Part shown: in pieces, positions 13,801-23,870 of the stretch
Position numbering within the stretch: the first letter of the stretch is position 1
Layout: every line of letters starts with the position of its first letter
Origin: Cyanoderma ruficeps
Taxonomy: Eukaryota; Chordata; Aves; Passeriformes; Timaliidae
Assembly (NCBI GenBank): GCA_008694505.1
Contig: VZDJ01000219.1
Coordinates: 9,713,089-9,777,088, forward strand
Length of the DNA stretch: 64,000 nt
Reading direction: 5' to 3'
Notes under the pieces: generated by a model
The model's database searches: none
Seen by the model: only the letters and a program-made list of their open reading frames with translations
Told to the model about the DNA's origin: nothing
Translations under genes and position numbers: made by a program

Positions 13801-15318
13801 TGGGATTTATATTGTCTAAATATCTGTAACTTACGAGAAGAAAGCAGTCAAGTCACTGTGATTAGCAGTGCATTTCAGTGTTGTGCTACATGGTTTTATA
13901 ACTGTGATCCTGATTGTTTTATCCACACTTTTACATGATGGAGACTTGTCAAAAGTAGTCTCAGTTTCTGAAGAGAGAACGAATATAAGCTCTAAGGTAG
14001 CCTGGTGAAACAAGGCTGTAGTTATATGAAGAAATGATTGCTGAATTTGCTAGCTGCAGCAATAAGGTAAGATTTCACTTTATGAGCTTTATGAGTTTTA
14101 AAAAGTGAATATTACCACCAGCTCCAGGGAAGGAAAAGAAGAAAGTAATGCAATGGAAATTCTACAGTCACAAGAAAAGGGAAAACAAATAGTACACAAG
14201 ATTCAATCACTAGCCATCTTCTTTTTATTCTTTTCACTTTTTCCTTTTGGTCCCTTTCTTTCTAGTCCCTACTGCAAAGGTGTGAATCTCTGAGAGGCTG
14301 GAATCAATCTACAGACTTGGGTGGGCGTTTCATTAACATTCAGATGTGAGCAGCAGTGATGGTAGGTTTTTATAAGAAGATTGGGGTAAATTATTCCCCA
14401 ACACAGCTATATTAATTTCAGAACAGGACTGCACCAGAGAAGAAGTTGCATTTTCAGAGGTTTGAGAAACACTTTTGCTGTTCTGGGAGGAAAACACGGA
14501 CAACAAAAAGACGCAAAACTCACTCAAAAGCCACACATAGACACAAGCACACAAGAACGAGCCAAGGAAACACTGAGCACAGCCGGAGCAGGACTTACTC
14601 TTAGCCCCATCAGATAGTAGAGCACACTTATCACCCCCATGGGCAGCACGTAGAAGAGCAAAGAGGTGATCTGGACAATCCAGTTGTAGATCCACAGCGG
14701 CACCACCACGGCGCAGGTGGCGGAGCCGGGCACCATGGTGCCGTTGGGGAAGTGCTGCAGGGCGATGCCGTGGGTGCCCGTGTTGGGCAGGGAGAAGAGC
14801 ACGGAGAGAAGCCAGAGGGCCAGGATGGTCCTGAGGGCTCGGCGGCGGGTGCTGGCCAGCTTGGCACGGAAGGGGTGGCGGATGGCCACGTAGCGCTCCA
14901 CGCTCAGCGTGGTGACGCTCAGCACCGAGGCCAGGCACACCGTCTCAAACAGGGCCGTCTTCAGGTAGCAGCCCGCGGGCCCCAGCAGGAAGGGGTAGTT
15001 GCTCCACATCTCGTACACCTCCAGGGGCATGCCGAAGAGCAGCACCAGCAGGTCCGACACCGCCAGGCTGAACAGGTAGTAGTTGGTCGGCGTCTTCATG
15101 CTGCGGTGCTTGAGGATGACCAGGCAAACCAAGAAGTTGCCCACCACCCCGACGAGGAAGATCACCGAGTACACCAAAGCCATGGGCAGGAACAGGTGGC
15201 TCCGTCTGGGCCCGCACAGGAAGGTTAAATAATCCTCGGTGCTGTTTAAGTACCCTCTGAGACGTTCCTCGTTTAGAACAAGGTGGTTTAACCAGGAGAA
15301 ATTACTGACCCAGGCCAT
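7617..15318 (-). CDS. NMUR2: Neuromedin U receptor 2, four coding exons, 396 aa
   Basis: This is a plasma-membrane class A GPCR for the peptides neuromedin U and neuromedin S. Family members signal through Gq/11 and Gi and act mainly in the brain on feeding, energy balance and stress. Joining 15318-14599, 9770-9686, 8966-8841 and 7876-7617 gives 1191 bases with no internal stop, compared with about 415 residues in human. Visible landmarks are sequons at N6, N25 and N192; N61 in TM1; LAVSDLL with D89 in TM2; C117 paired with C202 of ECL2; ERY at 141-143; W169 in TM4; P226 in TM5; CWAP at 278-281; and NPIIY at 321-325. E100, E125 and R286 sit at positions 2.61, 3.33 and 6.55, which I recall as contacts for the amidated peptide end. 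The sequence fits NMUR2 much better than NMUR1 in the N-terminus ([18 protein letters not shown]), ECL2 (HFPNGT) and TM6 ([10 protein letters not shown]). All splice sites are GT-AG. Confidence 0.97.
7877..8840 (-). other. NMUR2: NMUR2 intron 3
   Basis: This is a phase 1 intron of 964 bases with a GTAAAG donor and a CTTGTTCTCCCAG acceptor. I see no gene, RNA or repeat inside it. An open frame on the opposite strand at 7891-8229 has no recognisable content. Confidence 0.9.
8841..8966 (-). CDS. NMUR2: NMUR2 coding exon 3 (residues 269-311)
   Basis: This 126-base exon encodes TM6, ECL3 and the start of TM7. It contains the toggle-switch motif CWAP (278-281), the family signature [10 protein letters not shown] and HVVSG at its end. 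The acceptor is CTCTCTCCACACCAG, and the donor is TCAG|GTAAAG at 8840-8835, in phase 1. A longer frame runs on both sides into intron sequence, but similarity to the receptor family covers only the part between these splice sites. Confidence 0.95.
8967..9685 (-). other. NMUR2: NMUR2 intron 2
   Basis: This is a phase 1 intron of 719 bases with a GTAAGT donor and a CTCCACACCAG acceptor. Nothing else is recognisable in it. Confidence 0.9.
9686..9770 (-). CDS. NMUR2: NMUR2 coding exon 2 (residues 241-269)
   Basis: This 85-base exon encodes the third intracellular loop and the cytoplasmic start of TM6, from [12 protein letters not shown] through [11 protein letters not shown]. It begins after a pyrimidine-rich acceptor (CTCTCCTTTTGGCAG) at 9771 and ends at T|GTAAGT (9685-9680). 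It leaves one base of the codon for F269, so the next intron is phase 1. The acidic stretch followed by RPSRKSV matches the equivalent NMUR2 loop and lacks the long insertion typical of NMUR1. Confidence 0.95.
12049..12114. repeat. Compound ATT/GTT microsatellite in NMUR2 intron 1
   Basis: ATT units are followed by one undetermined base at 12062, nine perfect GTT units (12063-12089), then degraded ATT/ACT units. The single N at the junction suggests uncertain repeat length in the assembly. Confidence 0.95.
13067..13092. repeat. AT dinucleotide repeat in NMUR2 intron 1
   Basis: This is an alternating AT tract interrupted by ACATA. It is a simple microsatellite with no further content. Confidence 0.9.
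14599..15318 (-). CDS. NMUR2: NMUR2 coding exon 1 (residues 1-240)
   Basis: This exon encodes the extracellular N-terminus through TM5. The chosen Met at 15318 is the first in frame after a TGA at 15342-15340. It has G at -3 and G at +4, a good Kozak context. Approximate membrane segments are TM1 44-70, TM2 79-104, TM3 115-143, TM4 160-178 and TM5 208-236. The exon ends after R240 in phase 0 at a donor reading AGA|GTAAGT (14598-14593). The frame stays open for 24 more codons into the intron, but that extension breaks family homology exactly at the donor. The exon is GC- and CpG-rich, unlike the AT-richer later exons and the flanks. Confidence 0.97.
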
Positions 15319-15620
15319 TGCTGGATGTGCTGAAAGCTTTCACAGCTGAGGTTCGTTGTCCTTTCTGTTTCTCTGCACAAGTTTGCTCACTTTTTGCGGA
15401 GCGAGGAGGAGTGGTGTGGCTGCTTAGCCAGCCCTGGATGCACGGAGCCACCGAGGATGTGAATGAGTGTGTTTGCCTGGCTCTGGGTAAGGTTTTGCTG
15501 CTCAACAGCTGTTCCCCTGCACGGAGCCCCTCAGCCACAAAGCCCCTCCTTTCCCACATATTCATTGGCTCGCTAAGTGCGTTAGATTATAGAGTGCAAA
15601 AAGAGGTTCCAACCACTTGC
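15319..15620 (-). promoter_or_regulatory. NMUR2: NMUR2 5' UTR and likely proximal promoter
   Basis: This is sequence directly upstream of the NMUR2 start codon. On the minus strand it contains a TATAATC-like element (15589-15583), a CCAAT box (15568-15564) and a GGGAAAGGAGGGGC GA/GC box (about 15555-15542). An in-frame TGA at 15342-15340 closes the frame upstream of the start. The transcription start is not visible, and the order of TATA-like and CCAAT elements is unusual, so a dispersed start is as likely as a TATA-driven one. Confidence 0.35.
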
Positions 15621-15793
15621 ATCAGCTCCCGTGGCTGATGCACTCACAGAGTCACAAGTGAGGGATCTGAAATACAGGGTGCAAAACCAGCTGCAGGTTT
15701 TTTATGTCAGAGGCTGGGAAAGCAGACCAGAAACACCCCCAAAACTCAGTCCAAAAAGCTTTTACGAAATGATAATGGTGCTACATCCACAAG

Positions 15794-15813
15794 CAAAACA
15801 AAACAAAACAAAA
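15794..15813. repeat. CAAAA pentanucleotide repeat
   Basis: This is four tandem copies of CAAAA. Confidence 0.85.
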
Positions 15814-17186
15814 GAGTCTGGCATGATTTTGTTTTCCGAATCTCTGCTGATTTTTATTTTCTATTGTCTATGGCAGCAAATACTTGGAGACAGAGTTTGA
15901 TCAGTAGGAAGCCAAATGGTTTCTGTAGCCATTTCTGTGGAATTATAATGTTTCAGGCTTTTTTTAAACACTGCAATTGTTTTTCTCCTGAGATCTGACT
16001 AAAGATTTTAATTGCAATTCTTATTGATATCAAAATATTTTCTCACTTCCCAAGTATGCTGGAACTTGATCCTATATTCTTAGAGAGCCTTGTTTTGGGA
16101 ATATTTCTGTACATCATGTTATTTCATATTTATTGCCTATGGGGCATAAACTTCTATAAACTCTTATTTCTTCAAGAATGACAAGCATTCAGCCAACACA
16201 GTTTCTGAGCCAAAAAATAAGTGTCTCCTGCAAGGATCATGACTGTGCCAAAATAGATCATTTAGCTCTGTATGAATTCTTGATTGCCTCCTGAATTTCT
16301 CTAAAAAAAAAGTTTTCAAGTCTGTAGATACAATTTTCTGAGATTCAGAAAACGTTCAGCAGTTTGGAATTGAAGACGTGCAAGGTCTGAGGGCTAATTT
16401 ATGGCATTTTTGTCAGCTTGGTGTGTGATTTGTCTGCCCAGAACCTCTCATTAGCTCTCACTTTTGAGTACCTGCCTGGTCTCCTCCTTGAAGCCATGTA
16501 AACCTTTTACATCCCTGACATCCTTTGGCAAGGAGCCCTTTCAATCTGCTGTTTGTGTGTGTGTCTCTTTTCTCTGCTTGACCCTTTAGCTTGACCTCTC
16601 AAGAAAAAAAAATGACTGTTCCAATAAGCACAGACTGCCTCCAAAATAGCAGCAGCGCCCAAGGAACCAAGGGTTGGTCCCTTTGAGGCTCAGTCGATGT
16701 GTGGAGCCTGAGAATTACTGTCCAGTCACTTAAAATGTGAAAGGCATGGCAGGTACCGCAACAACCATAACTAAAAGGCAGAAGCAAGTCTCTTGTGATG
16801 ACTTCCAGACCTGCTGAAATTATCTCACACATAAACTGTCTGCATCAGAAGGACCCAACTCATTTAATTTTAGCATTGCACAGAGGGAATTTGTTCAGCA
16901 GATCGAAAAGTTTTACTGGATTATTGAATAACAAATGCGCCCTTTTGACCCATTGCTCCCTTCATTAAGGATTCATCTTATAGCTATTCTCTGCATTTTA
17001 GCAATGTTGAATTTGATCTTGATCTGCTGCTGATGTAAGAGGTAGGAGCAGAGGATTCATTAGTTGGGTGCCTGGCTGACACCAGGATTAACTCTTTCAG
17101 AGCGCAGCAGAAGACAAGTATTTGAGAATTTGTGCAGGACTAAACATTTTCTGTACCTCTGCTTCACTTTCATTATTTAAATTTTT

Positions 17187-17211
17187 GTTGTTGTTGGTTG
17201 GTTGGTTGGTT
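17187..17211. repeat. GTT/GGTT simple repeat
   Basis: This is a short run of GTT units passing into four GGTT units. Confidence 0.85.
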
Positions 17212-20166
17212 TATGTCTCTTTTTTGTTTCTTATTTCCCCAATGTAATCCTTTAATACTTTATTTGTTTCTATTTCTCCTTTTTCTTCCCCCAGTAAATT
17301 CCATCACTCCACATTGCAGCATACCTGAGGCGAGCAAACCCTTCTGAAGTAGCTGCCAAATTGGCTTAATTTTCTTCTTGCACATTAACCTTTGTAAGAA
17401 ACTGAAGTGGAAGATTGAGTCTGTTCAGCTTGAACCCAGTCTTACAGAAAAGGAAACCAGAAAGGATTGAGTTATTTACTAAAAAGCCCAAAAGGGCAGA
17501 AACACCCGCTGTGATCCCTGTGAGAGGAAATAATGGGCTGTACAGACACATCACCTGAAAGTGTGGATGTGCAGACCCACCTGTGCTACTTCCACTTGTT
17601 CTGTCTTTTCTGATCCTGCTGAGCTTGGATGCTGAAAACCTGAAAGAATAGAAGGAGAAAAAGCCAGATAACCCATGGACCAATGTTGCTATGACCACGA
17701 TTGTATCGCAGATGGAGAGCACAAAGGGAGTGGGAAATATATTTCAGTTTATTTCTCAAAGCTTTATTTGTGTTCTATATCATGTCTGTGCCAATAAGGA
17801 TGGAAGAATGTATCCAACCAAAGACTTGCTCTGGCTCTATATGAATGGAAATATTTTATTTTTACAACTGAGACAGAAAATAAAAACAGATTTTCCTTAT
17901 GAAAGTAATATTAAAGCATTTGATATTTCTCCTTATCAAACAAACTTCATTGGTGCTCGCCTTTATACACTCAAAGGAAGAGGGTGTGCTGCATGCTGGC
18001 CTTGGAATTCTGCAGCTTTATACAACAGCAACGTAATGAACGAAATGCAATATTTCCTTTAATGTAGTGTAATATTGGCAACACGAACCCAGATAAGACT
18101 TTTTGGCACTGTGCAAGAGTCACAGTGAGGCACTGACTGTGTCCTCATGCTGGTGATGTCTCTTGTACCACATTTCCATTGTGGAATGTTTCCCTTTGCC
18201 AGTGTAACGTGCAGCACACCCCTGGATTCCACTATGAACAACAAATTGCACACTCAAGGAGGGCTCAATTCAAGCACCTTCATGTTTGTCAAAGCCCTTG
18301 TGAGGGCACCCATTAACTACTTTATTTTAGTACCTGGTGAGTGATTGGAAAATGGGAAAATTGGACACTTTAATCAGAAGAGGCAGAGGACAGTGGAAGT
18401 TATCCAGAGTACAAAAAATGGATAAATGCTCCACTGGCCCCACTGACAGAGTGATGTACTTTGAGCTATGAGCCATTATGATGGGCTCTTCTGAGCATTT
18501 GTTTATTCAGAATGGAGACTTGTATTCATACAAAACCAGCTTTTTTTTGGATATTTTTATCTATGTGTTGAGACCAGGCGGTGTCACATCCAGCATCATA
18601 TGCTCTGGTTGTGGATCTGGAAGGAACAGGACTGTGTGAATGCCCTGGTGTGCCACACTAATCAATTCTATTAGATTCTGGCAGTGCAATCCTGCATTGA
18701 CATGTCCACTTGGCAGCCAGGACTGGAGCTGGCATCTCTCAGCAGACCTGCTGGGGATTTTGCTCAGAGTCTGCAGGAAAATTCTGCACTTCTTACTGTG
18801 CACACACCCTCAGGAATTCATCCTGCTTCACTGGAAGGGCTTGGAGAGGTGCTGGGTTTGCCAGAATTCTTGGCAAGAAAGTCCAATATTTTTTATCTTC
18901 AGCGTGTGAAGCTTGGGGTTTTTTCTCATTTCTAATTTCCTTTTGCAGATTCTGTTGTTACAGTGGTTTCTCCCCTGCAATTTGAGGATACTGAAGGCAG
19001 GGCCAAAAGCCTTTAGAGATTCTGTGTGAGGGACCTGCTCTCCAGCCTGTCTGAGCCTGAGTTCACTTCTCCTTTCATGGAGCTTTTCAGAGCTGCCCGT
19101 GTGGCCACACAAAGTTCTGAATTGCAGATTCAAACTCCCTGTTTGAATCCTTGGAGAACTTGGCAGCACCGAGTGTTTCTGTCCCAGAGGAATGCAGAGA
19201 AGAGGATGAAAATATAAGAGGGTGCAGAGCTGGAAAGCAGGAATGTTGAGCTATGCTACACTGAAAACATTAACACAATTTCCTAGAAAAATATATCCCC
19301 ATTCCCCTTATAAATTCCCGAGCTATGATTATAGATCATGGATTTGATTTGGGGTTTTTTTCTCCTTTGAAAGGCTTGTTTGAAGCGTTCCCTACAGGAG
19401 CTGGAATGTGAATCCTTGTTCTCCTAAGTACCTTCAGTATAAAATTCAGCACTCCACCAAACACACAGGTACATTCTGTGCATTTTCTCCTCCTCAAGGC
19501 TGGAGGACGGACCTGCACTATAACAAAAGCTGGATCTGCAGTAGCCTTTCCAGGCCTGGTTGTAAGTCATTTTGCCATTACCTTGGCTCTTCGCAGAGAG
19601 CTTTTCCATGGCTGTGCATGACATCTGAAGTCCCCAGGATATCAATCGACACACATAAGAAGTGGATTTCATGGCTACAGTATAAAATACAAAGAGGAGC
19701 ACCTCTTTGCCTGGAGCAGCTGGCAACATACACAGGCAGTGCAGACACAGGCCACTTCAGGAGCAGAACACATTTTGACTAACTTAAGTCATTAAAACCA
19801 GCAAATGAGTCTTCACAGATTTTTCAGGTTCCTACTTTAGTCAATAATGGAAAAAGGAACCTCCAGCAGGGATTTCTCCTAAGCACAAGGTGAGATACAT
19901 GACATGGAGTAGCTTAATTTTTCTCATTGTCTGCAGAAGGGAAATAGGTAATAACTTTAGCAGCAGGCTTGTTAAACAGCTGAGATGAATTTAGACCTCA
20001 GTCTTGTACATTCTTTTCCATCCCCTTCCCATCAGGCTTTAGAGGGAGATTTCATTTTTGAGAAGATGTTGAGGACAGCTGAAACAGGGCCAGAGGGGCT
20101 GCCAGCAGGTCCAGGGTGAGGACAGTCCAGTGCTAAAAGTCACTCCCTACTCCTCTCTTACCCAGT

Positions 20167-20180
20167 GGGGGGGGGGGGGG
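20167..20180. repeat. G14 homopolymer
   Basis: This is fourteen consecutive G residues, flanked by CCCA on the left and TCCC on the right. Such runs can form G-quadruplexes and are unstable in length, so the exact count may be an assembly estimate. Confidence 0.95.
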
Positions 20181-20609
20181 TCCCAAATGGACACATTTTC
20201 AACAATGGATTGCTTTGTTAGTATTGACTCCAGAAATTACTGGGAATGATGTATTTCATTTTTAGAAAGCTTTTGTGTGTTTGTGTCCATGTACGTGCTC
20301 AGGCTTTGAAGAGGCAGTGGGTGACAGCCAGGGATGTGGTTCAGACTTGACGTGCAGGGGAACAGCAGAAAGAGCTGAAAAAGTACCCTGATACAGACAA
20401 TCTTGTCATACTGAAAGTGTCCATCATGCCAAAGGGACTTGGTTTATGTGGGGGAAGAGGAAAGGATTGTCATGAGAGAAAATGGAGGAAGTCACAAAGC
20501 AGGGTGCAGGATGAGTCACGTTGTCAGAGTCAGGAGGGGTCTGGTACTACAGGACTCAGATCTGTGTAGGAGGAATCAGATGATTCAGCACCTCTCTGTG
20601 GCTCTCTGC

Positions 20610-20646
20610 ACCCATCCCAGTATCCCTGTACCCATCCCAGTATCCA
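20610..20646. repeat. Short tandem duplication
   Basis: The unit ACCCATCCCAGTATCC with a CTGT spacer (20610-20629) is followed at once by a second copy (20630-20645). Confidence 0.85.
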
Positions 20647-22210
20647 CACTCCCCTGCATCTCTTCCTCTCCTCGTGCTGGACGTTTCTCAGGAGAGCTCG
20701 ACTCACTTGGTCGTCTGACCCAAACCTGACTTAACTCCCCTGACACAGCAGAGATATTTTTCATCTCAAATCCATTTGACTTCTGTTCCTCACTTGGGGT
20801 TTGGGCAAGGGTTTTTCTCCAATGGGAAAAAAAAGCCATCCATATCCTAGAGCCTGAATTGTGCCTGGGTTTGTGTTAGACATACACACTGAGGAGACAG
20901 AAGGAGCCACAGTGACAATCTTAACAAAGACAGTGATGTATTGTGTGACTGCAGGTGGTAGACAGTCAGGAATTTGTTATAGGACAATTAATGCATCAAT
21001 GAAAATGATAAATGGGGCACATGGAATTTACAAGCACATATATAAATATAACACAAAGAGAAATATTAAGAGAATCTCTTTTCTGATCATTTCCTTCTTT
21101 AAGGGTTGGTGGAGGTAGTCTGGCTATAAGAAAGACAAAGATAATTGGGAAAGTTTTGTTCCTGTTGGAATACTGTATACATTTTCCCATGGAAATGCAA
21201 TGATGTGTTAATTTGTATTCTAGGAAACATTAAACATTTTGTTCAGAGCTACTTACTAATACTAACACTAACACTATTGCTATCACAATTTAAAAAAGTA
21301 GAAATTAGAGAGCATTTTTTCCTCTTGGAATTTCAGAAAAGGCTTGTTTAAATTACCTATGCATGTTTAAATTTCTTGTCTTTCCTAAAAGAATAATTCT
21401 GCTGACACTTTGGCAAAAACACTTGTCAAGTTTCCATTCCCTCCTGCCTCAGCTACTCTTCAGGTTGCTTTTTAAGTTGTATTACAGTGATCACTTGTCT
21501 TTGTGTCACATTGAGAATCAATATTATTTGACTTGGAATTGAAGAAACCATTTTTATGAAGAAGAATGTGCATTAATTTAGAACATTATTATGCTGACAG
21601 ATGATGATTTCTTCCTGATCTTTTCCACATTAAACTATACCCAGGAGTCATATCTTGGTTAAGTTATTTGCAGCGAGGGATGGTAATGTTCTTTTGAATG
21701 TCTCCTGCTACAAGGTTAGAGAGAGAAAGAAAACTCTAGACACAACAGTGATGCAAAAATATGAGCCACAGGCATAATTTACCATGGTTTTCAAATAACC
21801 TAATGGGCTTTACACATGGAAAGCAAACTGGATCAACTTATTAAAAAGCTTTTTTCAAATTGTGCTGGACACCACAAAAACATTTTTGTGCTTTACCACC
21901 CACTCTGTAGTGAGATGACCCCAGGCAAAACTGCAAAATAAGGTAAATTATTCCATCTATGGAATATATCAAAGCTGAGGAACAGAACCAGGAGCAGTCC
22001 CCACACAGGGAGAACAGCTGTCCCATACAGGACTGGGAATGGGGTTTGATGGCCTCAGGATCCCTTTGACCTGTGGTTTGGGATACAGTGACTTTATTAG
22101 GACAGGTCTTCTCCACCTGGATTTAGATCAATCTGCCAGTTGGAATATGGAGCCTTATTCCTCTCACTGAAAAGAGTGTGAATCTCAGGAGCTTCCCACA
22201 AAAACCCTGC

Positions 22211-22264
22211 AGACAAGAGGATGAAGGCTGTGCCCTCAGACAAGGGGATGAAGGCTGTGCCCTC
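22211..22264. repeat. 27-bp tandem duplication
   Basis: Two adjacent 27-base copies, AGACAAGAGGATGAAGGCTG... and the same unit with one A-to-G change. They sit just upstream of a CR1 fragment. Confidence 0.95.
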
Positions 22265-22300
22265 TTCACTTCAAATGCAGAATAATGCAGTTTGGACATT

Positions 22301-22556
22301 TGTGATAGGACAAATGATAGGACAAGAGGAAATGGCTTCAAACGGAAAGAAAGTTTAGATTAGGTATTAGGAAGAAATTCCTTACTGTGAGCATGGTGAG
22401 TCACTGGCACTGTGAGGTTGAGAATCTGTGGCTGCCCCATCCCTGGATGTGTCCAAGGCCAGGCTGGACAGGTCTTGGAAGAACCTGGGATAGTGGAAGG
22501 TGTCCCTGGGGTTGGAAGGAGATGCTGCACCCCAAGCATTTCTATGATCTATGATT
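22301..22556 (+). mobile_element. CR1 LINE 3' fragment, sense
   Basis: The sequence follows the CR1 3' end as I know it: GTGATAGGACAAG..., AATGGCTTCAAAC, TTAGATTAGGTATTAGGAAG, then the conserved CCCCATCCCTGGATGTGTCC, AAGGCCAGGCTGGACAGG and GGTGTCCCTGGGGTTGG. It ends in TCTATGATCTATGATT, a degenerate copy of the octamer tail. It is 5'-truncated, lacks any reverse-transcriptase region and carries many substitutions, so it is an old, dead copy. CR1 is the dominant non-LTR element of bird genomes. Confidence 0.9.
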
Positions 22557-23280
22557 TTCTTAGGGGCACTAAGGCCACAGCTGCTGCAGGGCATCTCTCC
22601 TTATTCTTCCCCAACACTGGTTTAACTGCAGATGTACAAACTTGGTTTGGTCATCCTCCCTTTACTGGGACACCAGCTCAGCATCCAGACTGTCAGATAT
22701 CTCACCTGATAAAGGTGACAAGACACCTTCACTATCTGCAACTTTCAAACTCTGATCAGCAATCAGATCTGAGCTGACGCAAAACACGATTGATCTGCTG
22801 TGATTGTCCTAAATGCTAAACACATTTTGTATTGGCCAACATCTGCTGTATTCTGCTGTACCTTTAATGAAACAAATTTCTGCAGCAGACACAAATGACT
22901 CAAATATGAGTCAAGTCGTCGTCCTCTCAATACAGGAAGTTGTATTTAAATAAGTAGTGACGTAAACTCAAATGGTATCAGAAACAGATCAGGTTAAGGA
23001 AAGCAGAACTAGACAGTCTGGTGTTTCATTTTTCAATTTTATTTAGAGATCAATGGCTAAAGATTAATGCTGCTTGAAACAAGAACAGCTTAATGATGGT
23101 TGGTGGGACAAAGAAAGGAAATAAAATGGAGGAGGAGACCTAACAGCCGTGAAACAATTACCTTGTAGGAAGATAAACAAAGAAACAGTGATGACTAGAA
23201 GTGAAAAAGGACAAAAAGGATTTTAGATAGGAAAATTAATATAACACACCAAGTGAAAAAGATACAAAAAGGTAAACAAA
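22557..23280. other. DNA between two CR1 fragments
   Basis: This is AT-rich unique-looking sequence with no gene. A frame on the plus strand (22412-22777) overlaps the CR1 tail and has no meaning as a protein. Confidence 0.55.
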
Positions 23281-23374
23281 GGGAAGGAAGGAAGGAAGNN
23301 NNNNNNNNNNNNNNNNNNNNNNNNNNNNNNNNNNNNNNNGAAGGAAGGAAGGAAGGAAGGAAGGAAGGAAGGAA
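23281..23374. repeat. GGAA microsatellite with assembly gap
   Basis: Tandem GGAA units flank 41 undetermined bases (23299-23339). The gap lies wholly inside the repeat, so the true array length is unknown. GGAA is the core site of ETS factors, and long arrays can act as enhancers in other species, but nothing here shows that it does. Confidence 0.97.
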
Positions 23375-23399
23375 AACAAGTGACCTGTACAGAAATAGG

Positions 23400-23870
23400 A
23401 TCACAGGATAACAGGCTAATGAAGCCTGGGAGGGACCTCTAGAAGTCTTGACTCCTCTCTCCTGCTTAGATCAGGGTCTGCTGTAGAGTCAGACCATGGG
23501 GTGACCTCCCAGGTGCTGCAGATGCTGCTCTGAGGTCCCTTGAAGCCTTTGCTTTCCCAGTGGAAAACAGCAGTTCTCTCAGTATCCCTTCAAGGACAGG
23601 ACCTCCATACCCAAACACCTCATTGAGGTCTCCTAAACTTGCTCCACTTTGTCATTCCCAGTCCTGGGGGGTCAGAATTGGATGCAATATTCCAGATATG
23701 GGCCTGTGAATGCTGATCTGGGTGGGATGAACTCCTCCCTCAGTCTGCAGGCTCACAGCTGGGTCCTGTCCAGACTGAGATCTACCAACACCCCCACATC
23801 CTTCCCAGCAGAGCTGCTCCCATCCAGCTTTGCTCTGGTGTGCACTTGCCCTTCCCAGCACTCCTCTGAG
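23400..23870 (-). mobile_element. CR1 LINE fragment, antisense
   Basis: Read on the plus strand, this follows the reverse complement of CR1. It begins with ATCACAGGATAACAGG, then GGGAGGGACCTCTAGAAGTC, TCAGAATTGGATGCAATATT followed by CCAGATATGGGCC, and CACCCCCACATCCTTCCCAG followed by CAGAGCTGCTCCCATCCAGC. It is highly diverged with internal deletions. It starts about 25 bases past the GGAA microsatellite and faces the CR1 copy at 22301-22556. The far boundary is approximate. Confidence 0.75.

Larger units (their letters stand above)
9771..14598 (-). other. NMUR2: NMUR2 intron 1
   Basis: This is a phase 0 intron of 4828 bases separating TM5 from the third intracellular loop. It is AT-rich and carries two microsatellites (12049-12114 and 13067-13092), listed separately. 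Opposite-strand frames at 11521-11976 and 12181-12555 are open for 151 and 124 codons but show no family resemblance, and I treat them as chance. Confidence 0.9.
15621..22300. other. Gene-free DNA upstream of NMUR2
   Basis: I find no coding gene or RNA gene here. The longest frames (17691-18062 plus, 123 codons; 17366-17722 minus, 118 codons; 19408-19782 plus, 124 codons) resemble nothing I know. Small features are a CAAAA repeat at 15794-15813, a GTT/GGTT tract at 17187-17211, a 14-base G run at 20167-20180, a 20-base duplication at 20610-20646, and a 27-base tandem duplication at 22211-22264. Confidence 0.55.

Noticed and set aside
14333..14938. 201-codon minus-strand frame overlapping NMUR2 exon 1 and intron 1
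   Set aside because: It reads the receptor exon in the wrong frame and then intron sequence. The homologous frame is the one starting at 15318, which splices at 14599.
14752..15228. 158-codon open frame on the plus strand opposite NMUR2 exon 1
   Set aside because: It is a shadow frame produced by the GC-rich codons of the receptor exon. It has low-complexity composition rich in Q, H, E and G and no family resemblance.
17366..17722. 118-codon minus-strand frame with hydrophobic stretches that look membrane-like
   Set aside because: The hydrophobicity comes from T-rich DNA. No family match or intact gene structure is apparent.
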